Below, piece after piece: positions 14,335 through 28,003 of a stretch of DNA of 64,000 nt. The notes below the pieces were generated by a model, which worked only from the letters and a program-made list of their open reading frames with translations, ran no database searches and had not been told where the DNA came from. The stretch spans positions 11,410,501 through 11,474,500 of the forward strand of contig NC_061140.1 of NCBI RefSeq assembly GCF_905220365.1. Reading direction: 5' to 3'. The translations under genes and the position numbers were made by a program. How positions within the stretch are numbered: position 1 is the stretch's first letter; each line of letters opens with the position of its first letter. This DNA comes from Vanessa cardui. Taxonomy: Eukaryota > Arthropoda > Insecta > Lepidoptera > Nymphalidae.

Positions 14335-14582
14335 CGCACGCTTCGCACGGGTGCAATGCTGATACTAAATATACTACAGAATATGTTTATTTATGACATC
14401 ACATTACAAACTTCTAAAATGATCAGTGTTTCTTTACTGTATTGTCCTATAATATATACAAAAACCTTCCTCTCGAATCACTCTATCTGTTAAAAAAACC
14501 GCATCAAAATCCGTTGCGCAGTTTTAAAGATTTAAGGGATATAGGGACAAAGAAAGCGACTTTGTTATATGGTATGTAATGA
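14335..14582 (-). mobile_element. Lep1-like Helitron copy lacking its 3' end
   Basis: Aligns to 17263-17514 through cttcgcacgggtgcaat, gatactaaatatactacaga, atcaaaatccgttgcg and the TC end at 14581-14582 (minus strand). The CTAG terminus is missing where it joins the R2 repeat. Confidence 0.6.
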
Positions 14583-15174
14583 CAATAATTATCGTCGAAA
14601 GGTTATTATTATCAGCTTAGGTAACCTAACATTTGCACTGGAAACACTTTCCAGACTTTCAGAGTTACGAAATATTATCGCTATCGCTGCGCACAATAAT
14701 GAGCTTGCGTTTTAAAAAAATATTAGATATTGCACGAATATTTATCGCATTTTATATAATATTATCACGGATTTCCTCCTTTTCGAATTTAATGAATAGC
14801 TTTGGAGATATTAAATTTAAAGCAGATTCGATTTTAGTTTTTAGTTTCATGGTTTAGCTAACCATTATATTTCAGGATATATATTTATATTACAAATATA
14901 TTGTATAGGAATTTGTACTAGAAATGTACATTAATAGTCAACATTTAATGTTTTATCAAAAGTATAAAATTCAATAGTCGTCTGTTTGTAATACTTCAAC
15001 TGGAGAATGTCATCCTTATCGATAAGCTTATCTTTTCACTCCATATTATGTTAAAATTGATTATTGTTTTACATTAAAACATTTCCGATATATATTTTAA
15101 AACATCCCTAAAAATATACTTTTTCATGAGTATTGTTTATTATTTGCAAATGTAATTTATTATTTTTTAAGAAC

Positions 15175-15412
15175 ATGGTATACGAAATAGGTTGGTGGAC
15201 AAGAAAATAGGCCACCTGATGATGACCAGGTACATTGACAACCTTAAGTACTAAGTTATTATGTTTCGTCTGTCTGTAGTTACAATGGCTCACTCACTAT
15301 TTAAATCAGAACACATCAATACTAAATGTTTCTGCTTGGTGGTAGAATATCATAATTGGGTTGTACCCAAGCGGGGTTATACAAAGCCCAACCTTACTTA
15401 TATAAAGGTGAG
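15175..15412 (+). repeat. Interspersed repeat family R2, diverged copy
   Basis: Keeps ataggccacctgatg, atggctcactcacta, the gaacacatcaatact block, ggtggtagaatatc and the tail tatacaaagccca. More diverged than 14085-14334. The ORF at 15261-15455 is a by-product of this repeat, not a gene. A further partial copy lies at about 20650-20735. Confidence 0.5.
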
Positions 15413-15839
15413 TTTTTATCACATTTTAAACAAAAGTATTGCCTTTTCAAATTAACATACATTATATCCATATAAGTCTCATTGTTTAATTTAAATAAAG
15501 AAAAATGTGCTTAAAACGTTTTAACACACTTTCGAAATGTGCTAATGGAAATATAATTACACTTCGCAAAAAGGATTCGTAAACATTTCATTTCCATTAT
15601 AGGTATCATAATGTTTTATCGTCAGAAGTTTTTGCAAGACTTAAAACGCGGGGAGAAAGCTGCACACGAGCAGGTTTCCTTGCGGTCCGCCCACGCAGTG
15701 ATCATCTCCTGTTAAGGAAATCCAATACCATTATGCCGCCTCCATGTTTGCGATCATCTTAATATTCAAAAGCCTCATGTAACGGTAATAATGTTTATTA
15801 AAAACGATCAATAAAAATATTACGTTTAAAAGTTCAAAA

Positions 15840-16105
15840 CTTACATCTTGCGACTGTACCACTGTTACGCTTAGGCCTGGTCTCCTTTTGAGAAGACCGA
15901 TTGGACTTTATTCCAACGCTTCTCCAATTTGACTTAGTGGATACGTATATGGCAGATTTCCATTAGGCCAAGATTATCTTCACTGTCGAGCACGAGATTT
16001 ATTATTATATAAAAACAATCTAAACATGCAAATTCAGAGGTGCTTAAACTCACAATATTCAGACAAGATCCACATGTTTTAGCCAGTGGGCTAGCTTGGT
16101 TCATT
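15840..16105 (-). mobile_element. Strongly diverged tRNA-derived SINE
   Basis: Follows the SINE body block by block on the plus strand: aggcctggtctccttttgag, attccaacgcttctccaa, tatggcagatttc, tcgagcacgag, and a degenerate tRNA-like end (agccagtgggctagct). A short inverted fragment of the same family (aggaggccttagcccaagtg) follows at about 16184-16203. An old copy. Confidence 0.55.
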
Positions 16106-16807
16106 GAATTATATTTTTTCAATTGATTGATAATGAATTGAGCTTACGAGAAGTGTGGTAGGATCAGGCCATCTTAAGAAGATAGGAGGCCTTAGCCCAA
16201 GTGCAGAGTAATTACGGACTGTCACGTTTTACTTTAACATTTGATATTTATAACATATTACATTCTTCTACAGTTCTGATTTTGATTTTAATAAATTACT
16301 TTCCTTTCCATTTTGGTACAGATCAGATGATGATTTATGTGATGCATGAAGTCTGTTATTCCGGTACCTCCGATTATATAACATTATTATTATCGTTAAC
16401 TTTTTATATACAAAATTAACGTACATGACAATGATCTATAAAATTAAAAGTAATAGGTATCTAAATATAATACTACATACTTATGTTTACAAGGTAAAAC
16501 TTCACTCCTAATACAAGGATAATATAATGAAAATACCTGAACAAGACCAAGAATAATGACTTGTCATAATTCAACCATAATTATTGTAGTTGGAATTTTA
16601 AATACTTGAAACTCGGGTCGAGTACCACCAAGTGCCTACGTTAAAAGCGTGATGCAAGTTTGCAAGTAGGTACTTGATAACCGCTGATAAGATACGCGAA
16701 CCACACAAACAAGTCTCGGCAAACAGTTTTGATGATTCCTGAAATCCCCTCAAGGCTTTATATAAAAGATTAAAAATATTAGCCGTGGGTTTTAAGATTT
16801 TGTGAGA

Positions 16808-16915
16808 GTTTTTTTATGTTTGTTACCTCATAACTTTTTACTGGGTGGACCGATTTTGATAATTTTTTTTTTTGTTTGAAAGGTAGTGCTTCCCGTGGGG
16901 TTCCATTTTTTTTAT
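16808..16915 (+). repeat. Interspersed repeat family R3, second copy
   Basis: Shares tttttttatgtttgttacct, actgggtggaccgattttga and tttgaaaggtagtgcttccc with 4612-4770. A short non-coding fragment. Confidence 0.55.
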
Positions 16916-17262
16916 TTTTTTTTCCGATGATGGTATCCATGTGAAAACGACATAAGTCTTAAATTTGCCTTATGTATATGCGCGACAAATAGGTGAATAA
17001 CTGAAAATCACGTTAACCAATTTTGAAAATTCTTTTTTTATTATAAAATATATACTTCTAGGGTAATTTGGTGAAAGTTTGGTAAGGTTCTGAGCACAGG
17101 ATCCATGACAAAGTAACGGAACGGAAGGGAACGGAACAATTCTGAGGAGCACGTTAGCGATACTCGGTCGAATCTTTTATTTATAGGTTATTTGGATATT
17201 TGAGTCACCTTCCGTAATGTGGTTATGTTTATGTAATTATCATAGTCGAATATTATAATCAA

Positions 17263-17514
17263 CTAGCTACCCACCCCGGCTTCGCACGGGTGCAATACTG
17301 ATACTAAATATACTACAGAATTTGTTTATATACGACATCACATCGCAAACTTCTAAAATTATCAGTGTTTCTTTACTATATTGTTCATGTATTATATACA
17401 CAAACCTTCCCCTTGAATCACACTATCTTTTAAAAAAAACCGCATCAAAATCCGTTGCGTAGATTTAAAGATATAGGGACAGAGAAAGCGACTTTGTTTT
17501 ATACTATGTAGTGA
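17263..17514 (-). mobile_element. Lep1-like non-autonomous Helitron, full length
   Basis: On the minus strand it runs from TC (complement of 17513-17514) to CTAG (complement of 17263-17266). The terminal hairpin sequence gcacccgtgcgaagccggg lies just inside. It sits between A and T, the Helitron insertion preference, and makes no target duplication. No ORF. Confidence 0.7.
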
Positions 17515-17858
17515 TGGAACTCCTATACGGCTCGCAGTTAGGGTGCGATATGGGGCAGAATTTCTTACTATCTTTAATCAAATTTTGTGTATGTGATGTG
17601 ATGTCATATGATGTACGAAATATAGTTGGTCTTTTTCAAAGTTTTTTTGCTGAGTTCGATTACAGCTCTTTTGAGGGATCCTTGTAGTTTACGCCGCGTG
17701 ACGTATTAAATCCGCATTTTCGAAAGTCTATTTTTGCTTTATTCGCAAGTTTCCTTTGAAATTGTCCTCGAAGTAGTTTCTGACTCATATAAACGGAACG
17801 CTTAATCTATCCATATTAAAAAAAAATTAGTCAACATCAGCTTCACTTAAAATCAAAA

Positions 17859-18457
17859 AATAAATAAAATTTTAACAAAAAGAAAAACCGACTTCAAACA
17901 AAACACTATTTTAAAACAAATGAATATGCACGAAAAAGTAATAAAAATAATTGCGTATTCAACATATTTTTTAGAGTCTTCCTAAGTTAAATGAAATGAA
18001 AAATATTAGACTACTTAAAAGTCGATTAACGATTATATCATGTAGTTATAATTATTGTTATATTTGGAGTCGGTGTCAGCCAATAAAACCCTACAGTATA
18101 TCTATCAAAAAAACAATACGAGAATACTTTAACAAATATGTTTTTTACAAATTACCTTTTACACAATAATATACTGGATCAATCAAGGGGCTCGTATCGC
18201 TTCTTTCTTTTGATTGTTGGGGCAAGGGCACCGCGGCTGACACCGGCTCCAAATATACCAATAACTATAACTACATGATATAATCGTTAATCGACTTTTA
18301 AGTAGTCTAATATTTTTCATTTCATTTAACTTAGGAAGACTCTAAAAAATATGTTGAATACGCAATTATTTTTATTACTTTTTCGTGCATATTCATTTGT
18401 TTTAAAATAGTGTTTTGTTTGAAGTCGGTTTTTCTTTTTGTTAAAATTTTATTTATT
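17859..18457. mobile_element. Fold-back element with 223-bp near-perfect inverted repeats
   Basis: The arm at 17859-18081 is the reverse complement of 18235-18457 with only about three mismatches, all near the inner ends. The loop is about 153 bp. Both outer ends carry accgacttcaaac followed by aaaattttatttatt-type sequence, and both inner ends read ggctgacaccg(a/g)ctcc. There is no ORF. The near identity means the arms are recent, or are kept alike by gene conversion. It could be a fold-back (Tc/hAT-type) non-autonomous element, or two head-to-head copies of one repeat. Confidence 0.85.
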
Positions 18458-21400
18458 ATGTAGTGTAATAAAATTATGCTGTAAATAGTTTTGTGATTCT
18501 TCATAAAAGGTATTGTAATAATAAAATATTTTTGTGTTTTGTTAGATGATAGGTTTACAAAGAATCCACTAACTTACGCCTCGTGCCTCAAAACCAAATT
18601 AAGCCTGTAATCTCGACGTTCAATCTTCATCGTGTCTTCCCCATCGCAAGTGACATTGGTAAAATAATCTTTTGCCTGCCGGCACAGATAAAAGCGACGA
18701 AAAGGTGCGAAAACAAACTCTGTAAAGTATTACAATTTTTAGTAAAACAAAGTTCAATTTCTGAAACTTTAATTCCCTACATTTTAGGACCACTAAAAAT
18801 GGGTAAGCTATAAATGGCATGAACGTTTGTGGATAGAAAATTGCGTGATGGACAATCACATTCGTTACAATGTCAAAGTGATGCCAACTTTGGGATATAA
18901 GGTGTTTTGTCTATTGAGCCTTTAAAAATACTAACACTTCAAATCGAAAAATAGATATTTATGTTTATGGATGAAATAAAATATGTTGAGTGGATATTAA
19001 AGATAAGCAGATCAATATAAAAGAGATAGATCAACATACACACGAAAAAAAAAACTTTAAAAACATTACTATTTTTATTTAAAATATAAATTTGACTAAT
19101 ATCATAATTACTAAAAATGAGACCCAAAAACTTGAAGACACAAAATAAAAGTTGTACCTACTGACACACGCATAGTGTGCGGTAATAAAATTATTTCACT
19201 CATTCCGATAGCATTTTAATTTAATTTATATTACCCAGGTGAAGTCGAAACTTTATATTTTCAACAAAAACCATAATTTTAAAAAAAATCTAACCTTACC
19301 TAACATATTCATTTGCACAAATTTTCAATTCTACAAAGCTCTTAGTATTCGTCGTTCATAATATAATTGTGAGGACTATACATACCTAAATTGTGCAAAG
19401 GTTGTAATTAATCAAAATGTCCAGGTTACTTTTACGATATTTGACATGAGTTATAATCCAAATTAACGGCTGGTTCGGGTGTCGCCGAGTTGAACGACCC
19501 GGTCATCTACCGCTCGCGTATTATCGCAAGTACATATTACAATTCTATATGAATAAGTGCTTTGTAATCTACATAAAACAACATTTAATCTACTGTATAC
19601 AAAGTATAGTATACAATAGAATCAGTTGGAATTTAATTATAGAACGAACGATTTTAGAAACAGACATCTATTGATTGTTTTGAAATAATTAAATATCTAT
19701 GCGATATCTTTTCTATGCCTTGTTATCATAGTAATATTGTAATTATGAAGAGATAAGTCTCAGATTATTTATATATCTAGATATAGTGTCGAAGTATAAA
19801 AGAGCTAAAATAAACTAACAAACTTTATTATTTGTGTGCGTACTTTATCTTTGTGTGCGTGACAGCTACGCTTGACACTCGCCAAACGTCATACTACTTT
19901 ATTATACTAGTGTTAGTGGCCAAACAGTTGACCATTTTTTTACGACGCGTTCTCACCTTTAGATGTCTTTCTAGACTGATTTATAGTCAAAGAAGGTAAG
20001 TATTGTTTGTTTTTTTTTAGGTTCTACGCAACAGATACTAATGGTGGTTTTGGAACGTTTGTATCTATATCAAGATTGTAATTTCAGGACGGATAGAGGA
20101 TCTATATATAAAGATAATATCTTAAATCTTAAATAAACTATTATTAAAAGAGAATTACACTGACACTTTATTTCAATGCATGTTCTTTAAATGTTAAAAT
20201 CATCAATTTTATATACTACCTAACCTACCCGTTATATAAATTGCTCACAGATAGAATAATACAATCATCAATTATTGTATTATATATTACCTAACCTACC
20301 CGTCCCGGAACACAGATAGAATAAGGCCCTGCCAAAAACGTTTTTATCGTAATAAATAATTGTAAGTCATATCTAAAGCTCTAAAGATTTAACCTCAACA
20401 TTACAATCATAATTATGTTTTAGTATATTTGCAAAATATCTTTAATGAATTTTACAAGTAAACCACTCCGATAAAACTCGACTCAACTCCCATAAATCAC
20501 TCGTCACCGTCCATTGGTGAAAACCGTTCGGTTTTTTTTAGTTTATTGTGACCAAACAAACAGACGCCGCAAGAGCAATTTGTTTTATAATATAAAGAGA
20601 TCCGTACACCGCCTGTGCGCAAACAACCGTGAGATCTACAATATTTCCCATATGCCTATGTACACTGGCTCACTCATTGCCCAATCCATAAAAAAAAGTT
20701 TATCAGTGGGTGGTGCCTACATACTCAGATGAATTTTCAAACAAAAATATAAACCAATTAAAAAAATATCTGTTAAAAAATGAAAGATACATTTCCGCTC
20801 CATGAATATATAGCACATACAAATATATCTTATTTAGTACATTCACGTAATTCTTAAAAGAATAAATTTAATAATAAAACAATAAGCAACATACGCCAAA
20901 AGCAGAGGTCCCATTCGGTTTTTTTAACATTCGAAGTCTCTGACAGATGCATATAATTTTCAATCTTATTACTCATTTATTAAGAGTCTTAACTGTATGC
21001 GGTTGGTATAAGAATATTTAGAGATTGATGGTTTTGCTTGCGATTGTATGTAAAACAGGCAACATTGAAGTCATATTGAAGTGTCAAAATTGACATTGTT
21101 TGGTGGACAATTGGCTATAAATCTCGATGAGACTTTTTATTATGCAAAATATGTCCATATTAGCGGTATTGCTTCAGCATTACGCACTCACTTCAAACGG
21201 ATATAAAGATTAATTTCGAATACCATTAATGAGGATAACGTAGATTGAAGAAGAAAGATATTAAAAATTAAGATAAATTAATGTACTTGTACTGTTAATT
21301 AATTTTAATTCTTATAAAACGAAATAAAGAAATCATGGTACAATTTATTTTAATATATACTTAAGCAGTTAGCTTTGAGGTCTTTAAAATTCAAATTTAG

Positions 21401-22410
21401 AATTTTATTTTTATCTATATTGCTATATTATTAAACTATTTTAGTCGTTGTTTTACATATACTAAATTAAATTTAAGGCCACCAGGAAATTAAGTTGGTT
21501 AAAATATATGAAGGGGTTATATTCATAAGTAACACAAATAAATAAATTGCTTTTCACATTACTGTTATAAGATAATTATTAAACATTATAAAAATATATT
21601 CAAATAGCATTATCGGAACTAAAATCTATCTTAAAAGTACATACCAATAATAAATACAAATACAATGTTTACGTCTAATAGCAATTCCTATTCTGTGAAA
21701 TATATAATATATAGCTTAAATAACGATAGCTAAGATTACCGGCTTTACCTAAATATTTAAGGGTATTTAGTTGAATAGTGTGTCTCCTTCCACCGAGTGC
21801 CAAATTAATTAAGTCAGAAAGAGAGAGATATAGTAATTAACTAAAATCCCGCTGGCACTTATAAATGCAGTAATTTACTTAATTCCTCGCTAATGCAATG
21901 ATAAAGAATAAACGTAAAATATTTGCATTCTATTCTAATAATACACACAAGAAGTATAATTATTTATTTTAAAGAATATACGATTTACTATTCGACTTCA
22001 TATTTTAAAATTAGCAACAATTATGTAAATTACTTTAAATAACTCAACTTCAACTACGACTTGCCTTTAACACAATAAGCCTGCCTTTTTTTATATATAG
22101 TAGCAATTGATGCATTAGGTGAGCATATCGTTAAGATTTATGTTTAAAAAAATCTACATACCGTACTTAATGCATATGATGAAACACGCAGGAGTGAGAT
22201 GACAGCTTAAATAGCTGTGTAGTAATTACTAGAACGAATGCTTATAACAAAAACTGTCAAGAGAGGAGCGTCAAGAGAACCACCCCAAGGTACTAAAAAC
22301 AGATTGTCTATGATACAAAAAATTGGTTAGATTGTTCATTGTTATTGGGATGTATGAATATAATATATAGTTTTTATAACTTTAAATGAGTTATTAAGAC
22401 CATAGATGAA
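18458..22410. other. Gene-free stretch
   Basis: No supportable gene. At about 20215-20305 an imperfect local duplication repeats ctacctaacctacccgt and acagatagaata. A partial R2 repeat lies at about 20650-20735, and a small GC-richer patch at about 19465-19515. The rest is AT-rich without structure that I can support. Confidence 0.4.
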
Positions 22411-22417
22411 ATTATTT

Positions 22418-22700
22418 TTAACCGACTTCTAAAAAAAGGAGGTTATCGGTTGGAAATGTATGTATTTAAAATTGTTAGAATTGAAAAATGTTTGAGTATG
22501 ATGGTCCGTTTGGGCTTCCAAGCGCGTGTGCATAATTTCGTTTGTGCGTATCTGTATGTTTCTCCACAAATTTCTCGAAAACAAAAAGTATAATCGTTTT
22601 TAATCTTATTTGGGTAAACTTCATCTTACTGGACAGTGTAAGTTTCATTAAAATCGGCTTTCATAGATATACTTTTTTATTTTTTAGGTTTCTGTTACTA
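22418..22700 (+). repeat. R3-related interspersed repeat, old copy
   Basis: Begins ttaaccgacttctaaaaaaa and ggaggttatcggttgg, followed by blocks like aatttctcgaaaac and gtttcattaaaatcggc that are typical of old insect repeats. The hydrophobic ORF at 22542-22811 lies in this low-complexity sequence and is not accepted as a gene. Confidence 0.4.
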
Positions 22701-22811
22701 ATTTTGAAGTTGTTTTTTTTAATGATTTTTTATAACTTATTTCTATTTGCGTTTACGTTTTGTTATTTTTCAATAGCGAATTATTCTGCTTTAAAGTTAA
22801 TTCAACACTAA

Positions 22812-25800
22812 AATTCAACTTTTTTCATGACCATAGTTGAATGATGATTTTGAAAAGTTAATATAATACGAAAAAAAGCATAAAGTGTGATTAAGAACAA
22901 ACAGTATCAAACAAAGAGGCCCGTATACAGAAATATTTTTAATTGACAATAAAATTCAGAATTAATTTTCATGTAGCCAATAGCCATGGTACATTCCCCC
23001 TCAGCCGATGACAATGAGTGATGTCTCCCATTCTTATGTTCGAATATTTTCGGCGTGTCATTGACCCCTCAACCATAACTCCAAGTGTCCGTATAAATAA
23101 GTTTTCATGTAATTGGGTGCTTCTAAATTATTGAAGGAAGACGGTTGGTTGATTTGTTCCTTTGTCAAGTGATATTGTACTTATATATCATTTTAATTGA
23201 CTCCTTAGCGATAATTTCTCACAGAGTTTGGATATTAAGATTAAGCATAAATCTCGTGTTATTATTAAATATTAAACGAGACAATACTGCAATAATGGTC
23301 AATTGTGTTCTGTCTTATTGTACAAGATAAGTAAATTAACCGCTTAGCGAGATAGTATTGTTAGCCTATTCGTAGCTAAGGTATTGAAAGCGTATAGCAC
23401 TTTACCACCTACTCATAGATACTTATACTTTTACATATAGGTACATACATTTTTACTTGCCGATTTGTGGGTTATTGTGTGTATGTGTGTGCGCGTGTGT
23501 TGTGTATGTGTGTGTAAATAAATATTATTATGATCGATTTTCACGATGTTTTTATTTTATTTTTAAAATCCCCGAGTTTTGTTTTAATAAAAACTGTTCG
23601 TGTTTATCTGTTGTCTACACGTATTGATGTAAAAAAATGAGCATGCAGTTATGTTCTTAAAATGTTTTTTTTTTTTTTGCTGAGCTTAATCTTAAGCGCA
23701 AATGAGTGAGTCCAAAATAATTTTATTTATCGTGGATTTTTATAATAAAAAATGATGAGCAACAAATAAAGGCTCAATGTAATATTTAAGGTATTTCGTT
23801 TTATTTATTCGTCCCCAAAATGTCCGCAACCAACCCACCAGCGAAATCATTCCCAAGGTTAATTGGCGTCAGGCAGGCTTCCCACCGTATCATCATGCAG
23901 TTTATGCACTGCATTGACCCTATACATATATATGTGAAAAATGCAAACGACTAGTAAGTGACACGATTGTTATAAAAGACGTAATATTTTTTTTCGTAGT
24001 GAATATAAAAAAATATCTTTATAAAGACATATTTATTGAACAATTAAGGTAATATAATTTACATTTTTATAAGGTTTATTTTATATTATAATAAAAAAAT
24101 AAAAAAAAGACCCATTACTTCGTATTTCTTAATACATCGCCAATAATGGCGCGAGCTTATACAAAAACTTGAAAAAAAAAAACGCCATTTAACTTATCGA
24201 TGCACATTTCTTTGTACCGAAAAAGCCAACTAATAAAACAGGTTACACACACGCGCACTGTAATCACAAACATACGTGTACGTTCATACACATGCGCGTG
24301 CTCACGTACTGATTTCTTTGTCTTCGCTTCGAACAAAGAGCGATTCTTCGCACTGATATGGACGAGCGGGACAGACTGAATAAATAAAGTTAACTTTTCT
24401 AACGGAAAATTATTTTTCTTTGTCTTTTGTCTTTAGATTTTCATATTATATTGTAGTTATACTTACACCAAACATGTGTAATTATACGTACTAAAGACTA
24501 ATTATTTTTAAATTACAATGGCCAGTAGCACAACTTTTTTTTTATTTTACTTTCTAATATTCATAAACGGAAGACTTTGTTTTTTGTTTTTTTATTAAAT
24601 CGCGCTGATCAGGATCTTTTAGTTGGTTTCGACCTAGTTCGGATCCGAATATAACTTTTTGCTTTAGATAGACCATTTACTAAGAAGGGGAAGATCTATA
24701 GATTCAAACCGTCCAAAAAGACAAAACGGTAAGTTTGACTACCGGTGTTACCACATGGAGCATCTAGAAATAGATAATCAGACGGATAACATCATTTTTA
24801 TTATTAGATATCACTGTGATAAGTCGCACAATATTAGTAAATCATATTACCTACATATATTCAAACAGCTTTTTTTCAAATCCACTATAAATACCACAGA
24901 TAATTCCATGCCTTGATTATTTTATATTTATTTATTTAAAATCACAAACGAAAGGAAATTAATTAAAGAAGTTTTTTTTTATAGCGTTAGAAAACCTAAA
25001 TCCAGGTTTGTAATAAACGCTAGCAAAATCTTTCCACAGAACGTTAATTAACATTTTTAATACTTTTTACTGAGTAATATATTAAATTTTTTTTTTTATA
25101 ATTAATACTTTTTTAATTTACTTCTATGTAACTGACCAACCAGTAAGTAACAGTCGTAAAGTAAAAGCTAAACTAATATCGCAAATAATATGTTCACTTA
25201 TTTTATTGAAATGAAACCCAATAAATTATACAATTCAAACTCGAGTAAACATAATTAGTCTAGTACCGGTCCAAGCCAGATGTATTTCCTTCGCAATGGT
25301 GTTATTGATAGCGAGACTCGATACTAAAATGTGTAAACAATGGAAGAAAGTGTGTCAGCTGCGCAGGACGCGCGCCGCTTTCCGCGATTGCGTTGCGTTG
25401 TGAAATCTGAGAAAGCGTCGAGGTCCATGAACAAAATTCAAAAAGTTTCCACTTAGCTCTTCAAACAATCAATATTTTAATATTACTTATATCCTCTTTT
25501 TAATAAAATTTATTAATCTTAAATCTTTTGAAAATTATTCGCATCACAAGGTTTTACCATTTACATTAATTATGGTATAAATTACAAGACACAGTACAGA
25601 CAGGAAATAATTTTATGTAGTCAATTAATATATTCCTCATCATTAATTTATAAGATCAAAGGCAGTTAATTATTACAATAATATAACTAAGACATTCGTT
25701 TTATTATCGTAAATGCTGCATATTATATATTTATTATGTTTACTGGCAACATTGAAAACAAATATCATTAATATATAAAATATTTTTAAATTGGAGTGGC

Positions 25801-27649
25801 CAGAATTTCAATTTATTTTGTCGTATGTGGAATACATCAAATCCTTAGCATTTGTGTTATTTTTATCTATTCATTAAAACAAAGGAACTCATTAGAAGAG
25901 CTCACTAGCTCATATCAAATATTGATTTTAAATAACTTAAAAATACTTCTTAAAAAATCCGAAAAGACGTTAAACAAAGTTATTTTGAAACAGATTACGC
26001 CTTGAAGTCCATAAGTGTTTCGAGTTACATAATCTATTAATACTTGGAGCGACATCACAATGGGGACCGCAATGAATCTAGAAGATTTATTTTATCACAG
26101 CGAAGCGGCACGTGCGATATTGGACTTGAGCCAATTGATTTCCGAACCACTGATACAGATTAAATATTAGCGTAATAAAAATATAATTCCTTACATTTTA
26201 TTAAATACAAGTTCAATTTCAGACATCGAAACTGGCCATCTAGTGTCATGTTACAATTTATATTATTAGAATATATTTTTGTTAGCTGGACAATTTCATT
26301 TATTCAGCCTTAATATGGAAACGTAAATATTTTTCCTTGACATTTCAGAGATATTGATCATATTTTAATATCAGCAATTTGAGCGTTACTAAACTACTGT
26401 AACAATAACGTTAAGTCGAGCATAATAAATGATTAAATATGTACAGAAAAAGTTCACAGGTATCTAACTGTTTGCTCCAAACAAGTGTATCATGTTTTCG
26501 AAACAAACATTAATAAGTCCTTTAACGTCAACAGCGGTCTTTCTTCACAAAAGGTTGACTTTCCACGAAAAAAACATCGGTAGATAAATAAATATCTCTC
26601 AACGGTATCCTCTAAGTAAGTTTCTGTTCGCACGTTGTCACGGTGGTATTTTTTTTTACCTCATGAGTCACGGCAGCAGCTAGGGCAGACCGCACACCGT
26701 GGAGCGGTTCCTTGGAAGTTGGAGTCTTTCCAATTTAAAAACAATAGAAAAATACAATATACTCACTTACTTATGTGTTAAGTAGAATTAATATATATAT
26801 TTTAAAATATTAATTAAGGTCATATTTGTCTTTTATTCATGTGGTTTTTTTAATACAAAAATAATAGAAATATATTTATTTTTATAAATAAAATAGAATA
26901 GTTTTTTTTTTTATTGGAATGGATTTATGGACAGTACAACAACAACCACTTTAAAAATAAATCATGCATTCTGTTTAAAAAAAAGGATTGCAAATACTTA
27001 TCTAGCCTTAATAACATAGTTATCATACTATAAGATAGGTACGTTAAGACATCTTAGAAGGAAAACATGTCTATAAAAAATTAATAGCCTAATAAAACTT
27101 TTAAATTATTAATATCACAAACGATCTAGAATATTCCGATTCATTAACATGTTTTTATCGGGCATGAATTATAAATGGCTGTAACAATAACATTAAAATA
27201 AAGTTTATGCATAAGAATACATTGTATAAACAATATTTTGTTTGTAAATACCGAACGTTAGCGAACAATGCGTAGGCTCACTCGTGTTGACATTCGCTAT
27301 TACGATTCACTGGCCAATGGTAATTCGTGACCTATATTTTAATGGCGTAACTTTACTTATATTATAATTATTGTATCATTATATCACAGTTAAATAGTAA
27401 ATCAACAACGCATAGTCAAAAAGGCATATTATGTAATCGCAGTGATCGTAAAACGATTGTCAGCTCTCAGCATACGCGGACGGTAATACGAATTAATAAA
27501 TTAATTCTTTTTACGACTATGTTTAGATAGTTGAAATAATGTTATTGACAATTATAAATATGCTTAAACATTTCCGTATATAAATTTACAGTTGGAGTTT
27601 AGAAATTCGAAAGTGTACATTGTAATTTAGGCAAGAATATAAGAGATAA
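22812..27649. other. Gene-free stretch with microsatellite and small GC islands
   Basis: Contains the TG-rich tract listed separately and a CpG-bearing island at about 25350-25430 (gcgcaggacgcgcgccgctt). It also has a complex patch at about 26620-26720 with an AP-1-like atgagtca. A 36-codon ORF at 26060-26170 is too short to accept. Otherwise AT-rich. Confidence 0.4.
23470..23516. repeat. TG-rich microsatellite
   Basis: An imperfect (TG)n tract with interruptions (gtgtgtatgtgtgtgcgcgt and so on). Simple repeat. Confidence 0.8.
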
Positions 27650-28003
27650 TCATTTCATAGTATAAACCAAAGTCGCTTAACGCTGTCTGTCCCTATGAAT
27701 GCTTAGATCTATAAAATTACGAAACAAATTTGAATGCTGTTTTTATTAATAGATAAATTGATTTAGGTAGGGGAAGGTTTACACGTAGAATACAAGCATA
27801 ATTTAGTTATACAGGTTTCTAAAATGATGTCATAAATAAACACTTTTTTGAGCTTACATTGCAAATTCTTGCCAAATCCTACGAGATAGAAAACTAATTT
27901 AGTACAGTATTGTATACCTTACAAAGGTATTACATTCTGAAGACATTCTGTAGTATAATATGTATCAACATTGCACCCGTGTGAAGCCGGGGCGGTTCGC
28001 TAG
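27650..28003 (+). mobile_element. Lep1-like non-autonomous Helitron, longer variant
   Basis: TC at 27650-27651, then atttcatagtataaacc, ending CTAG at 28000-28003. The terminal hairpin cacccgtgtgaagccgggg lies upstream. It is flanked by A on the left and T on the right. It is about 100 bp longer than the other copies, with extra sequence in its middle. Confidence 0.7.

Noticed and set aside
22542..22811. 89-codon hydrophobic ORF
   Set aside because: Phe/Leu/Ile-rich because of T-rich repeat sequence (R3-like copy). Not evidence of a membrane protein.
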